This document shows, in pieces, positions 52,358-64,000 of a stretch of 64,000 nt of DNA (position 1 is the first letter of the stretch; each line of letters starts with the position of its first letter). This DNA comes from Campylorhamphus procurvoides (taxonomy: Eukaryota; Chordata; Aves; Passeriformes; Dendrocolaptidae), in NCBI GenBank assembly GCA_013396655.1, contig WBMV01001915.1, positions 422,999-486,998 of the forward strand, read 5' to 3'. The translations under genes were made by a program, and so were the position numbers. The notes beneath the pieces were generated by a model. That model saw nothing but the letters and a program-made list of their open reading frames with translations, searched no databases and was not told where the DNA came from.

Positions 52358-52758
52358 TTCTTAGCACCTTCAATAACACAAGCGCAGATGATACAAAACC
52401 TGGAGGAACTACTGACTCCCTCGAAGGCAGGGAGGCCCTTGAGAGAGACCTCAACAAATTAGAGGGCTGGGCAATCACCAACCAAGTGAAGTTCAACAAA
52501 GGAAACCCTGGGGTTCTACACCTGGGATGGGGCAATCCTGAATGTGCATACACATTTGGGGAATGAGATGCTGCAAAGCAGTGCTGTGGAAAGGGACTTG
52601 GGGGTCCTGGTTGACAGCAAGTTGAATATGAGTCAGCAGTGCCCTGGCAGCCAGGAGGGCCAACTATGTCCTGGGGGGCATCAGGCAAAGCATCANTAAG
52701 AGCTGGACTTCATGATCCTTGTGGGTCCCTTCCAACTCAGCATATTCTGTGATTCTGT
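52358..52758 (+). mobile_element. CR1 LINE copy with internal deletion and an ambiguous base
   Basis: The left part (GCAGATGATACAAAACCTGG, CAACAAATTAGAGGGCTGGG, GGGACTTGGGGGTCCTGGTT) follows mid-ORF2 CR1 text up to GGGGGGCATCAGGCAAAGC. It then jumps after the N at 52696 to the 3' end (CTTGTGGGTCCCTTCCAACT and ATTCTGTGATTCTGT). The final reverse-transcriptase part expected between them is missing. Plus orientation, opposite to RIMS2; 5'-truncated and inactive. Confidence 0.9.
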
Positions 52759-55700
52759 AAAGCCTATTATAAAAGTTACAGAGCATTCTCAATAAGTCTT
52801 AAAAAGAATGTGATTAATCAGCTAAGGAAACACAGAAAGGAACAAGAAAAAAGTAACAAAACAAGAAAAAAGTAAAGGGAAATCATGATTTAAAATATTT
52901 TGTGAAGACAAGAAATCTTCTCAAGGCTGATGACTTCATCACTCTCAGGACTATTATTACTCATATGAACAGCTTTCAGAAGTGAATAATCACAAGTGAT
53001 TTCAATGGGGACACGTGAAAAGCAGTTTTATAGCCTGATTCCACGACCAAGCTCAAGCACCAGCTTAAGAGGGGGTTTTTAATACATATTACTTCCAAAG
53101 ATCAAGAGACAATTAATCCTCTGAACTTCTTTCTTAAGCTCACTGACTATTAAAGGGAGCTTCAACACAGACTTGATTTCCTTTCCTGATCCCCTCTATT
53201 GTCAAGTTACCTGCTGTCTAACAATAATTATGCGAGTTTCATGTAGCACAGCAAAAGGTAAATACTCCAAATATTCTAATACAGAGGCTCATTTTTTCTG
53301 GTGTCCAAAAACCAAACTTAGGTTTCTTCCAGTAACACAACCTGCACATCGGTTTTATTGCAAAACCTGTTTTCTGCTTATGCATTTTTTAAACGTTCCA
53401 ATTCTTGTTATGTTTAGTAGTTGACTGGCATATTGAGGCCAATAATACCAGGTGGCAAAAGAGCAAACAAATAGAAATGCATCTTATATAGATATGCTTT
53501 CCATATGTTAGGTAGTCTTCCTGAATCCACATATATTCCCGTTCTTTGCCATCAAAAGCATCTTGTGATCATGGCAAAATCACAACATTACCAGCACCAG
53601 GGATCCATCTATATACCTGTACCACTTTTTAACAAGAGGGTTTCAGATGCAGTGCTGTGATTGTGTCCAACTGCAAATCAGATCTCTTCTATTAGAGAAT
53701 CTACATCAGGCCTTCCAATAAAGCATATTTTTAAAGCATTTATCTTCAGAGCGTTTTCCTGAGAGATCATACTATCTTTCTGGGTCATCTTTTATGACAC
53801 TTTCTGAGGATAGGCAACAAAAAAAAGCAGGCATTGGATTGAACAGTATCTCTTCATATGAACTGGACTAATGGAGGCTTTTTTCAAGTGATGATTCAAG
53901 ATCAGCATGGGAGATAAAATTGAACCACACTGGTGTCAGAAGTGGATAATAAGCAGATAGCAAGACTGAAAAAGGCAATTTAAATTAGAAAACTCCCAGA
54001 ATTCTTCGTTTGAGGTGATCCACACAATTTTCTTACAGTAAGTAGTACACTGAGGAATAGCAGTACAATTACTCTACAATTAACAATTACTTTTACAGTT
54101 AGAAGGATTTAACATGCTATCTTCACCATTCGTATGCAATATTGTGTTGCAGATTGCAGAGTGGAAGATGCCTTGACTTTGAACACAAGTTCAGGTGATA
54201 TCACAGCACTTGAGCAAAGCCTCCAGTGCTGCAGTTAGAGGAGGAAGTTTCACTGCTCATTGCCCATGCTCTCTTGTACGGAATCCATACTGCATATAAC
54301 ACCAGTGCACAGGCACTCTGACTAGAAATAGCACTTCATTCTTTAGATCAAAAAGAAGTCCGTGGCAAATAATAAAACCTTTATTTATAATTCAGTTGGA
54401 TAATGCAAAGGAGGAGAGGGATTTATGACTCAATCTTCATGAAAATTTCAGACAAGTAGTTATGCAATAGATGGGCTACTGAGCATACAGAACGTGACCA
54501 CGTTCAGATTGCTTTTCTACGCCTTCAGCATAAGATGGAATGGAGAGACAGAAGAAAGAGGGAAAGATACATCTGCAAAACTTCAAAGAAAAGGCTGTGG
54601 GAAAAGAAATAGGAAGAGAGGAAAGAGAGCATGGGAAGCGCAATCTGTACCTACTGTAAATGAAGTGCTCTTCATTATATTAGGAGGCCTATTTAGCGGT
54701 TCTGATATCAACAAATATACTCCAGCAAGAAGTCTGAGATTTTTAAAAATGCCTAATATCTCAGTCCATATTTCATGGTTTTCCCAAAACCATTACTTAA
54801 AGACAGATAATCTTCACCAGAAAAGCTATTTTCCTCTTATTACTTTTATCTCAGTAGAAGTGCTGCTGTAGGGGATTTAAAACCTCTTTATAGCTTTTCC
54901 ATAATACTCAGCGAAACAGCACTCTGAACTTCAGAAATCTATGTGAAAAACTGTTTAAAATAAATATTTCTTAAAATAATAACCTCTGACTATAGTATCA
55001 TAATTTTTTTTGAGTAAATTGTAACATGGAAAAACACTAATAAGTCTGAATATTCTTTTTGAATATTCTGTACAGAAAGTTTAATGAAAAAGTGAATGGT
55101 TGAAGTAAAAATTTTGTTTTAACAAACAAATTCTTGAAGACTTTATTAGCTAAATTCTAGTAATATCAGCGATTTTCTGTAGTGTGACTGCAGAACATGG
55201 ATTGCCTCATCTTTGAAGGATTAGTCACCCATTCCTTGAAGGCTGATGTTCCTGTCGCATGCTTTGTAATAGTGGTTAATAACAAAGTTATCCACTCAGG
55301 TTAATTATCAGCAGACAGTAAGTTTTAAAAATGAAAATCATGAAATCAAGTGCATGTATTCAGTCATACCCAGAGAATCCAAGAGAGTTCAACAAGATTT
55401 AAGATTGGGATTTTTACAAAAAGAGAACTGATACAGGAAATAATTACTCCCTGTATCTCTGGATTTTTTTCATTGTAGTTGACTTAACTAAAACTTTTCA
55501 TGTGCTTCTTGCTCTTGCTATGATAAGAATAAGAAAACAAATTCAAAGTATCAGGCCAAATGCAAAATGGTACATTGATAACAAAGTTTAATATGACATT
55601 TATTATCTGTGATCATCTCCTACTGATATCACTATTAAGAATAATGTGACATCCTCTACAGAAATCTAGATGTCTAAATCTGGAAAAATAATCCATTAAA

Positions 55701-58700
55701 TAAAAGGGAAAAAAAATCTGACTGCTAAAATCTCACACTAGAGTTTCTGATGAAAATAGAATGTCCGGGGGGAAATAACTCTGTATGGGTAACTGCAGCC
55801 TTTACTTTATGTGGTTATAATTCAGTATTGGTGGGAAGACTGATTTTTAGACGAACAAAGATATCCAAGCAGACATAACTTTAATTGTAATTCCAGGCAT
55901 GATCAACAGATATTGCCGATTTTTAAGAGACATCCAGAGATCTGTTAGCAAGATGAAAGCTGGCTGAGACAATGGGCAATCATGCCATAAGTTTAATAAA
56001 GTTTCAAATCCTTTAACCAGTAGAGTGTTGACAATTCCATAAGACAGTTTCTCTGTAAACCAGTTTTCAGGGCTTAAACAGCTAACATCAAAACGCTCAA
56101 TAAATGCATGTTTATGAACTCTCTGGCCCACTTTGTATAGATCAAGATTTATACCCTTATATAAATCATAATATTGTTATTTTACCACATTCTTATCAGT
56201 AAAACAATTATTTCTGTTACATTTTTATGACGAATATAAAACTAAGCATGGCAAGTAACTGTCTTTAGAATTCAAATCTCTTTTCCTAAATCCCTGATTA
56301 AATTAATTCTGAAACAGGAAACAATTTGCCAGTGCTTGTAAAACACTTTTGAAATAAATGAAGATAAAATGAAACATGTTATGCTGTTGTAGTTAAAAAG
56401 TGCAACTGTTTTTCTTCTCAGCATCTAATGAGGACATTGTGCAGGGCATAAAATGACTGCTGGATCAAAAATGCAAGAGGGAGAGGGAAGAAAAGATGCT
56501 CCCTTATATACTCTGGAATATTGCACTTACATTTGTCAAGTTTCCAAAGATATTTATATGGAAATTTCTCAATTATCTGAATTCAGTATGCCCCTGAAGT
56601 ATGATCGTCAGGCTTAAAAAGCCTTGGACATTTTTACATATATTTTCTCTCTTGAAAATCATACTTCAGTGAGTTCATTAATTTGAGTTTTCTACGCATC
56701 ACATCTCTTTAAATCCATAGCATCCCTTGTTTCCATGCCAATGAAGTTGGAACACCTTTTATTATTAGCGTAGAATAGAAAATATACCAAGATACAAATA
56801 AATTATATTTTCTAGTATTGAGAATGAAAATTACTTTTAGAATAAATAAATTATTATTTTACTAACATTTCCAGCCTTCTGGCATAGATTATTTAATTAT
56901 TTTTACCTATCTTCCCCCAATATTAATAATATAATGAAAAAATTATAAAAAGTAACCAGATTAGTGACAAAGTAGTTTTATATCCTACTAATATATATTG
57001 GGTTTGAATAGTTAAAGGGTTGGGTTTTCTCTCAGAAAGGGGCAGTTTTTAAAAACAACTACAGTATTTAGTCGATATTCTCTAAAACTCCATAGTTTTC
57101 ATACTGGAGAGTACATGCTGGGGCTGCATTGTACTTTCCAGTTGAAAGAACAGCAAAAGGAGACAACTGCACATTTATTCTGATATTCACTAGAAAAAGC
57201 CTTCAATCCCTGCAAAACAAAAACCTTACATGTTCACTCCAAGGGACACAATAAAAATGTGAATATAACATCCTTTCAGCAAATAATGACTCATGCATTT
57301 AGTCTTTGTTCATTTTCTCTTCTGGCTCATATGAAATGCTACAAAATACTGGGTCACTGAATATACAAAATATAACTGCACACTAGTATCACAAAGACAT
57401 GCTCCTTTACAGCATCTTTTAATAAAAGGACAAGGCTAACCAATTCAAAATATGCAATGCAGTCTAGTGAATAAACCATAAAAGTGATATGTCTCAGTCT
57501 ACATTGTGGCTGTGCTTAAGAAATGTAATTAACTGGTGAAGAAACAACAGAAGAATCTAATAAGAAATAGATTTCTCAGAGAATTCAGCGCTCTGTACAA
57601 ACGCAGATGTTTTCAGAAGAATCCTCAGAAAAAAAAAGTGAAAATAAAATCATCAGAGCAAAATATACAGTAATAAATAATCAGCCTGCTTTTTGTTTAT
57701 TTTCCAAAGTGCATACAGCAAAAGAGAAGAAATATCTAGAAAAATGAAGGTACTGGATCACTTATTCAGAAGCATTATGTTCCAAGAAAATTTAGGATGA
57801 CCACAGAATTTAAATTCTCAAAAGGAGATTGAAATATTTTGAAAACTATTATCTTTACTCTTCTATGATCCACCAGATATTATGCAATAGTCTGGATACG
57901 TGAAAACATACTTAGTTCTTCCACCTGTGCATATAATAAATATTTCATTTATCTACTTATTGTTTAGCCACTGCAGATTAGGCAGAAAAATAAAAATTTC
58001 ACAGGTAGAGGCAGACAGACTTTTTGCTACTTTATTTTTAAGTGTAAAGGCTGAAAAAAACCCAAATTCAAACTCTATTTTTACAGATAGATTCGCAGTC
58101 ATCACTTTCTTAGATAAACCCTTTTACTTATCTATAGGGACTTAATCAGTTTGCCTTTTTGTAGGAATAATCATGAGAAAAGAAAAAAAATAAAAAGAGA
58201 ATAATTACTTACCTTACAGTAATTGGAGTTCTGTGAGATCTATCACTTTGGTGCACAGATACCTCAGGCACTCAACATGTAATCTTAAGGCCATCAATAT
58301 TTGTTGCGGCTGTACCTAAGTGCTCTGCCCTACTCCCTACAAGGCTTGAAAGGGGCGATGTGAGGTCCTGCAGCTCTCTTGCCACTGCAGAATCCAGATT
58401 CCTCAGTGGTGAGGAGGGAGGAAGGGCCATGCCTCCACACGCACAGGATGCCTCAAGGAACCACAGGTATTGACATCCGCTTTCTTTTCCAAATGACAGG
58501 TCATCAGCAACTCATTTTTGCTGACTCACAAACAGTAACCTGATATGCAGAATCTAGATGCTCCAAGTCGATCTAAAAATGACTCATACGATTCTGCCAA
58601 AATGAGCAGCGTACCTATAAGCCTCAAGTTCAGCATGCTGATATTCTTTTGAAATAATTCACTGAAGAAAAAAAAAAACTGTCCCAAAACCACCAAATCA

Positions 58701-60889
58701 CTCAATGATTCACAGGGCTTTATTCTAGACAGAGTGTCTACCCAGAAACAAACAAACAAAAAAAATTAAAAGGGGGAAAATGTTGATTATGCTTCTGTAA
58801 GCTTGTTTAAAATTAACTACAGGGAAACATCATAGAAAGCTTATAACTCAGGGTTTCATAACTTTCATCATAAATGTGATTTACAAAAGTAAATTTGAAC
58901 ATAAAAGTGATGCTGTCAAAGGGACATTGAATTTTAGTCTTCCTAGTAAAGAATGATTTTCTATAGCATTTTGCTCATTGAGCCTTATATTGCATTAATC
59001 CTGTTATCCCTATCTGTTTAAAATAATTTAATTTCTATTTTACTGCCAAATGACATCAGAAATACAAAGAGATTATATTTTTTCTTGTATTTTGAGTTAT
59101 GTATATAATGGTATTTTAGTAAATCATGTTTACCTCACAAAACGTGAATAAATGCTATACCTAACATTATCAAGACTACTTGAAGATAAAATGAATAACA
59201 AGATAAAAACCATGAATAAATAAATTTCTCCTGTGTTCAGTAGCAATAAAATCTGATCTGTAATAATGAGTAATAATACACATAATGAGAATGTGTATTT
59301 GAAATCTCCTAGCCGAAACCTGGCATGTAGAGAAAAAATCAGAACTAAAAAACTAAATAACACATGTACCCCAAACCATATCATTCTGTGCCTTAAAATA
59401 AAATTCAAATCTAGTATATTTTACCCTAGAATTAACAGATTTTACTCCATCTGACATGCTACACTGTGATCTGCTTTTAAAGATCCTGCCTTGCAAAGAA
59501 AATAAATTTTGGTTCATTATCTCTGTACAATATGGAACAAGAACCATAATTTTCAACATATACCTTAATGGGTGCACAAGAGTTTCCAGCACATTAGATT
59601 TCTCAGTGAATTTACAAGGGGATATTCAAACACTCTGTAAGTTAGACTGGAGAATCTGCTCTCCCCAGGTTCCCTCTATAGTCCACGGAGAGAATCCACC
59701 TCTCTCCAGTGACTATGAACAGAACCAAGGGAGATGAGCTCCAAGCTAAAGCTAAACTTTATGAACTTCTTGCATGGTACCACATTGAGTCAAGTGTGCC
59801 CATAGTCACATGGCTAAGAATTGGCATCTACATCTCTTTTGGACAACGCTTTGTGAAAAAAAAAAAGAAGAATCATTCATTTCCATAGAAAATTTCCAAA
59901 AGTACTAACTGAAATTGAAACTTTTGCCTGATACTGAACATTGCATATTAAGATGCCCAAACTGGCAATTATCATCGTCATCATTAAGACTCAATTGTAA
60001 ATCCAGAAGAAAAGCAGCCTAAAAACATCATCAGTGTACTTTTCAATAGAACAGCCGGCTTTTTTACATTAAAAAATATTAAATTTTCATTAAAACAAAT
60101 GGAACAACAAACCACAGACCCAAACAACTGGGTGATCTCCCCTCACTGGAAAAAAACAGTAGTTTAGGTACTCCAGAGCAAGCTCCCTAAACCACCAGTC
60201 AGTCCCCTAAACTCAGAGAATCTAAGAAATTTTAGATGTTTCTCCTGGTAAGAGATTAATTATTTTTCCCTAAAACTGCTTTTTTCTCTTCTTTTACTCA
60301 AAAGGAAGATTATACAGCTAAGATACCGACTTTTAAAGTCAAACAAAATGAAGCCAAAACCATTATTTCAACCAAAAAAAAAAAAAGAGAAAAAAAAATC
60401 CAAAACAGCGAAAGGCAAAGGCAAACCAATCATGTAGGAAAATAGTGAATATAGGAATAGGAAAACCATGCTCTAAGCTGTAATATACATGAGAGAAACA
60501 CAAAGTTTGTATAGATATGAGTACAACAAAAAAAAATAGACCTTTTCTTAACTTTAGGATCATTATGGAGTAGGTAGGGTGGTGGAGTAGATGTGATGCA
60601 GCTTCTGCATCATGAACTGAGACCAATATTTTATTGGTCTAAAACTAAACAAGTAGCACTACCTGTAGTCATACCTGATCTGGATGCTGTTTAAGAGTCT
60701 GTTTATTTCTAACATTTTGTCAATGATTACACAACTTCTCATGGCATGAAAAGTTCAAATATATTAAACAGTATTAAAACAATTTGTTTAATAGGACCCC
60801 TGCACATCTAGGTCTCCTTTTGATGGTGTTCTCACTAACTAACAAGAATTGCATAAGCAGCTTATTTATTACTGGGACAGAGAGCACTT
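52759..60889 (-). other. RIMS2: RIMS2 upstream intron segment, no gene seen
   Basis: AT-rich non-coding sequence. A plus-strand frame of 125 codons at 54494-54871 has no recognisable domain and is probably chance. The part at 58210-58460 is more GC-rich and may hold an ancient repeat (see findings). No coding exon was recognised. Confidence 0.7.
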
Positions 60890-61250
60890 CATAGAAACAT
60901 AGAAAGGTTCACATTGGAAGAGATTTTAAAAATCCTCCTGTCCCAACCCTCCTGCCACGGGCAGGCACGCCTTCCACTACACCAGGTTGCTCAGAGCCCC
61001 ATCCAGCCTGGCCTTGAACACTTCCAGGGATGGGGCATCCACAGTTTCTCTGGGCAGCCTGTCCCAGTGCCTCACCACCCTCATCTTTTTTTTCTTTTTT
61101 CCCCTTTTGTCCAATCTATATCTACTCTCAGTTTAAAACCATTGCCTCTTGTGTTGTCACTACAGGCCCTGGCAAGAAGTCTTTTTCCATCTTTCTTATA
61201 AACCCATTTATACACAGAAGGCCTCAATCAGGTCTCCCTGGAGCCTTCTT
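60890..61250 (-). mobile_element. CR1 LINE 3' fragment (~360 nt)
   Basis: Plus-strand text runs from a decayed tail (CATAGAAACATAGAAAGG) through CCTCCTGCCACGGGCAGGC, CACTTCCAGGGATGGGGCAT and CTGGGCAGCCTGTCCCAGTG to GGTCTCCCTGGAGCCTTCTT, the reverse complement of a CR1 3' end. 5'-truncated, same orientation as RIMS2. Confidence 0.93.
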
Positions 61251-62305
61251 CATTATTTGATATTTCTCTAAAATCTTTCAAGATTAATTAGAGTCCTAGA
61301 AAACCATAAAATCTCTCGTAGTACAAGAATTAAAGTTCATAAAATTTAGTCTATTTTTACATCACCTCATGTTGCACTTTTATATGCTGTAAAGCCTAGC
61401 ACACATACATTGATCTCTGAGGTTCAAAGGGTACCTGCCCCGCACTGGTATCTATTCCATCATTCTGAAGAAAAAATAAAAGAAGATATGTTTGACATCT
61501 ATAATTGTTGCCTCTGTCTCATTTCTCTTCTTGCTGCCTAACTCACATGTTGTCTATCACTGTTACATATCAGATAAAAGGGATGAGACCATCTGGCACG
61601 AATGTTCTTTCTCTCTCTGAATAACTGACAGCCAGGATGATGACATTGCCCTCCAAATGTCCAATGTGAACTTTGAGACAAAAAGAGGATTGACTCAAAC
61701 CTCAACAAGTTTAAAGCACGATCTTAAAGCAAGGCCTCTTTTCCTTGATAGTGGCTCAGCTGGTTTTGGATTATTTTCCAAAACCATATCAAAGAATTTT
61801 TGCAAAATAACTCAGAGAGCTTTGAATTTATTTTAGTAAGTGGCTTCATGGAATAATTTAAATGTCGGGAAACACTGAAGGATTGATAAAACAGTTGTTA
61901 CAGGATTGATGTATCTTAAGTAAATGTTTTTAAATTTAAAATATTTCTTCTTAGTTCATGTTAACAAGATTTCAAGACTTCTAAACAGGCAAATATTTTT
62001 TTACATCTTTTTATCAAACGTTCATAAAATTTTACTGGAAAATAGCTCTAAGCCAAAAGACATTTTGTAAACTGAAAAGAAGCTGAGTATTGATTAAATG
62101 TTCCTGGAGGGTTCTGATTTTTGGATTGATATTTAATAAAATTAGTTTGCTTTATTTGCTCAATATTTCAATTTTTAACCCTGAATTATGAGTATCTCAG
62201 GGCTTTGCCTAAAAATATAAGAACGATTTCATGTAACTGTTTACTCTAACTGAGTCAAAATTAGTATTCTGGATATGCTATGGAGCCTTAAATGACATAT
62301 AAAGT
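61251..62305 (-). other. RIMS2: RIMS2 upstream intron between two CR1 copies
   Basis: About 1 kb of AT-rich sequence without recognisable content. Confidence 0.7.
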
Positions 62306-62600
62306 GAATCATAAAATAATAGATTGGTTTGAGTTGAAAGAGACCTTAAAGACCATCTTGTTCCAACCCCCGTGCAATGGGCAGAGACCCCTTCCACTAG
62401 ACTTGGTTGTTCCGAGCCTGACCTTGAACACTTCCAGGGAAGAAGCATCCACAATTTCTCTGTGCAACCTGTGCCACTGCCTCACCACTTTCACCAAAAC
62501 TTTTTTTTTCCTTTTGTCTTATTCTAATCTATCCTCTTTCAGTTTAAAGCCATTGCCTCTCACTATTGCTATGCTCCCTCATAAAGAGACCCTCTCCATT
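62306..62600 (-). mobile_element. CR1 LINE 3' fragment (~295 nt)
   Basis: GAATCATAAAATAATAGATTG, TTCCAACCCCCGTGCAATGG, CCTTGAACACTTCCAGGGAA and CAACCTGTGCCACTGCCTCA follow the reverse complement of a CR1 3' end, more diverged than the copy at 60.9 kb. Same orientation as RIMS2. A 158-codon plus-strand open frame across it is an antisense reading of the repeat. Confidence 0.92.
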
Positions 62601-64000
62601 TTTCAATTTATCAATGCCAGTTTAGATACAACTAAGTTAAGGTCACTGCAAAAAATTTTATGGAAAATTCCAGATTTTGTTAAACAAAGACACAGCTGCA
62701 CTCTGTTTTGGTCAATTGACCCGCAAAAGCAAAACAGAGAAATAAATTTTAAAAGTCAGTGGTTTTAGTGTGAGATTTTCCTGCCAATATGTGTTTTTAA
62801 ATAGTTTGCTGAAGTACTATATTATTACCCCAAATACAATAGCCAATCCAACAGAACAGTTTCAGCCAATTTACAAAATGGTAAATGCTGGCAAGTATAA
62901 CAACTTTCTAAACTGCTAGTGAAATATAAATTATTATTTTTCTGAGAGACATCCAGGCACTGCTCATTACCAACTGACTTAAGTAGGCATCTTTTGCAGT
63001 CAGTTCCCTAACAGGGTCTGAACTTGGATGTCTTCATTAAGATATTTTACTGAGTTTAAGCATTAATGTGAACTGACAGACTGACTGACTGGCTCATGTT
63101 CACAAGGTCAAAATGCAGGGCCATGTTAAATACACATAGGTACACAGTTCAGGAAAGAAAGGGGGTCTTGTGTGAGTTAATTTCATTTCAGTAGAATTTG
63201 TAGTGCTGTATTGCTTTCTGCACTTCCTGACTAAGAGATTCTCAGCTGGTGAGTCAAGAAAAGCATGTTTCCTAAACAAGCAATGCTTAAATATACACTT
63301 GAAAGTCACACATGGTTATTAAGGAACCATTTTTGTATTACCACATGTAATTTTTATTTACTGAGATTACACCCAATAACACTCACAGCTGTATAAAAGA
63401 TTAGCTATTGCCCCTTATCTAATTTGTTATATCTCCTCCTTAATAAGCATCTTGAGTCACCTTTTTTTCCTCTTTATTCAAGTTATTTAATAAGAGATAT
63501 CTTTAAAATTCTTGCAAATCATTTGCAAACTTCCTGTGTTATGCAGCCAAGAGGAAAACACAGTTTTATTACCACTAATGTACATCAAGCCAAATCACTT
63601 AGATCCAAGTTTTAAAACTTTTATACTTCACTGACTTTTCACACTTCAGTCAAACTGCAGCACATTCTTCCCCAGTTTCAACACACTCTCATGATGGGAA
63701 ATTATGGTACTACTCCAAAAGGACTTCATTGAAACTTGCCTTCTTAAGAGTCCTCAGAATCCAAACTTAAATATTTATTTATATTTTGAAAGAGAAAATG
63801 GTAAGTTCTGTAAGCAGCTAATGTTACACACACCAGGTATAAGGATCAGAAGAGTAAATATTTAGAAGCCTGGGAAATAGCTTAGATAAACATTCCTTTC
63901 CTCATCGTCAGTTAAAATATGCCCCAATATTATTTGCCTGTAGACCTTCACAGTAATATATATATATATATTATGCTTTATATGATGCCTTGAAAGGGCG
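62601..64000 (-). other. RIMS2: RIMS2 upstream intron, right end of window
   Basis: AT-rich, no gene or repeat recognised except a TA dinucleotide run at 63957-63971. Confidence 0.65.
63957..63971. repeat. (TA)n microsatellite
   Basis: About 7.5 uninterrupted TA units. Confidence 0.9.

Noticed and set aside
54494..54871. 125-codon plus-strand open frame
   Set aside because: No domain or family resemblance and no splice or promoter context; the Lys/Arg/Gly-rich start is explained by a purine-rich stretch. Likely chance.
62292..62768. 158-codon plus-strand open frame
   Set aside because: Mostly an antisense reading of a CR1 fragment.
1..64000. CRISPR arrays, tRNA or rRNA genes, bacterial-type operons or a novel defence system
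   Set aside because: No spaced direct repeats, no tRNA-like cloverleaf noticed, and the sequence is a spliced vertebrate gene with bird retrotransposons.

Overview
The window is vertebrate nuclear DNA, almost certainly from a bird. It is AT-rich, has very low coding density, and carries fragments of CR1 retrotransposons with the typical avian 3' tail, plus one probable ERV-L-type LTR remnant. I recognised the repeat families from memory; I ran no database search.

One protein-coding gene is supported. It is RIMS2 (regulating synaptic membrane exocytosis 2, RIM2), transcribed on the minus strand, so it reads from high to low coordinates. Only a middle part of the gene lies here. A large exon at 40774-41699 encodes 308 complete codons of the Ser/Arg-rich linker between the N-terminal Rab3/Munc13-binding zinc-finger region and the PDZ domain. 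An intron of about 40 kb follows (901-40773). At the far left are two alternative exons, 833-900 (22 codons) and 508-716 (69 codons). Both accept the same incoming phase and leave in the same phase, so exactly one can be used in a frame-preserving transcript. The next expected exon, which begins the PDZ region, is beyond position 1. The exons encoding the zinc-finger region lie beyond position 64000 or were not recognised.

Layout: 1-507 intron; 508-900 alternative exon pair split by a 116-nt intron; 901-40773 large intron with CR1 fragments at about 13.1, 18.2-19.1, 35.6-36.3 and 38.9-39.4 kb and an LTR-like fragment at 24.7 kb; 40774-41699 large coding exon; 41700-64000 upstream intron with CR1 copies at 52.4, 60.9 and 62.3 kb and an older CR1-like tail at 42.1 kb. 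CR1 copies occur in both orientations.

The most useful observation is at the left edge. A minus-strand TGCATG (the RBFOX-type splicing motif) lies inside the 116-nt intron between the two alternative exons, and a second lies downstream of the 69-codon exon. This arrangement could govern the choice between the exons. Other observations are short perfect inverted repeats, a homeodomain-type near-palindrome, and CR1 copies that appear to have lost their centres. I found no new gene system, CRISPR array, tRNA, rRNA or complete mobile element. The other open reading frames are short, unconserved in appearance, and consistent with chance or repeat remnants.
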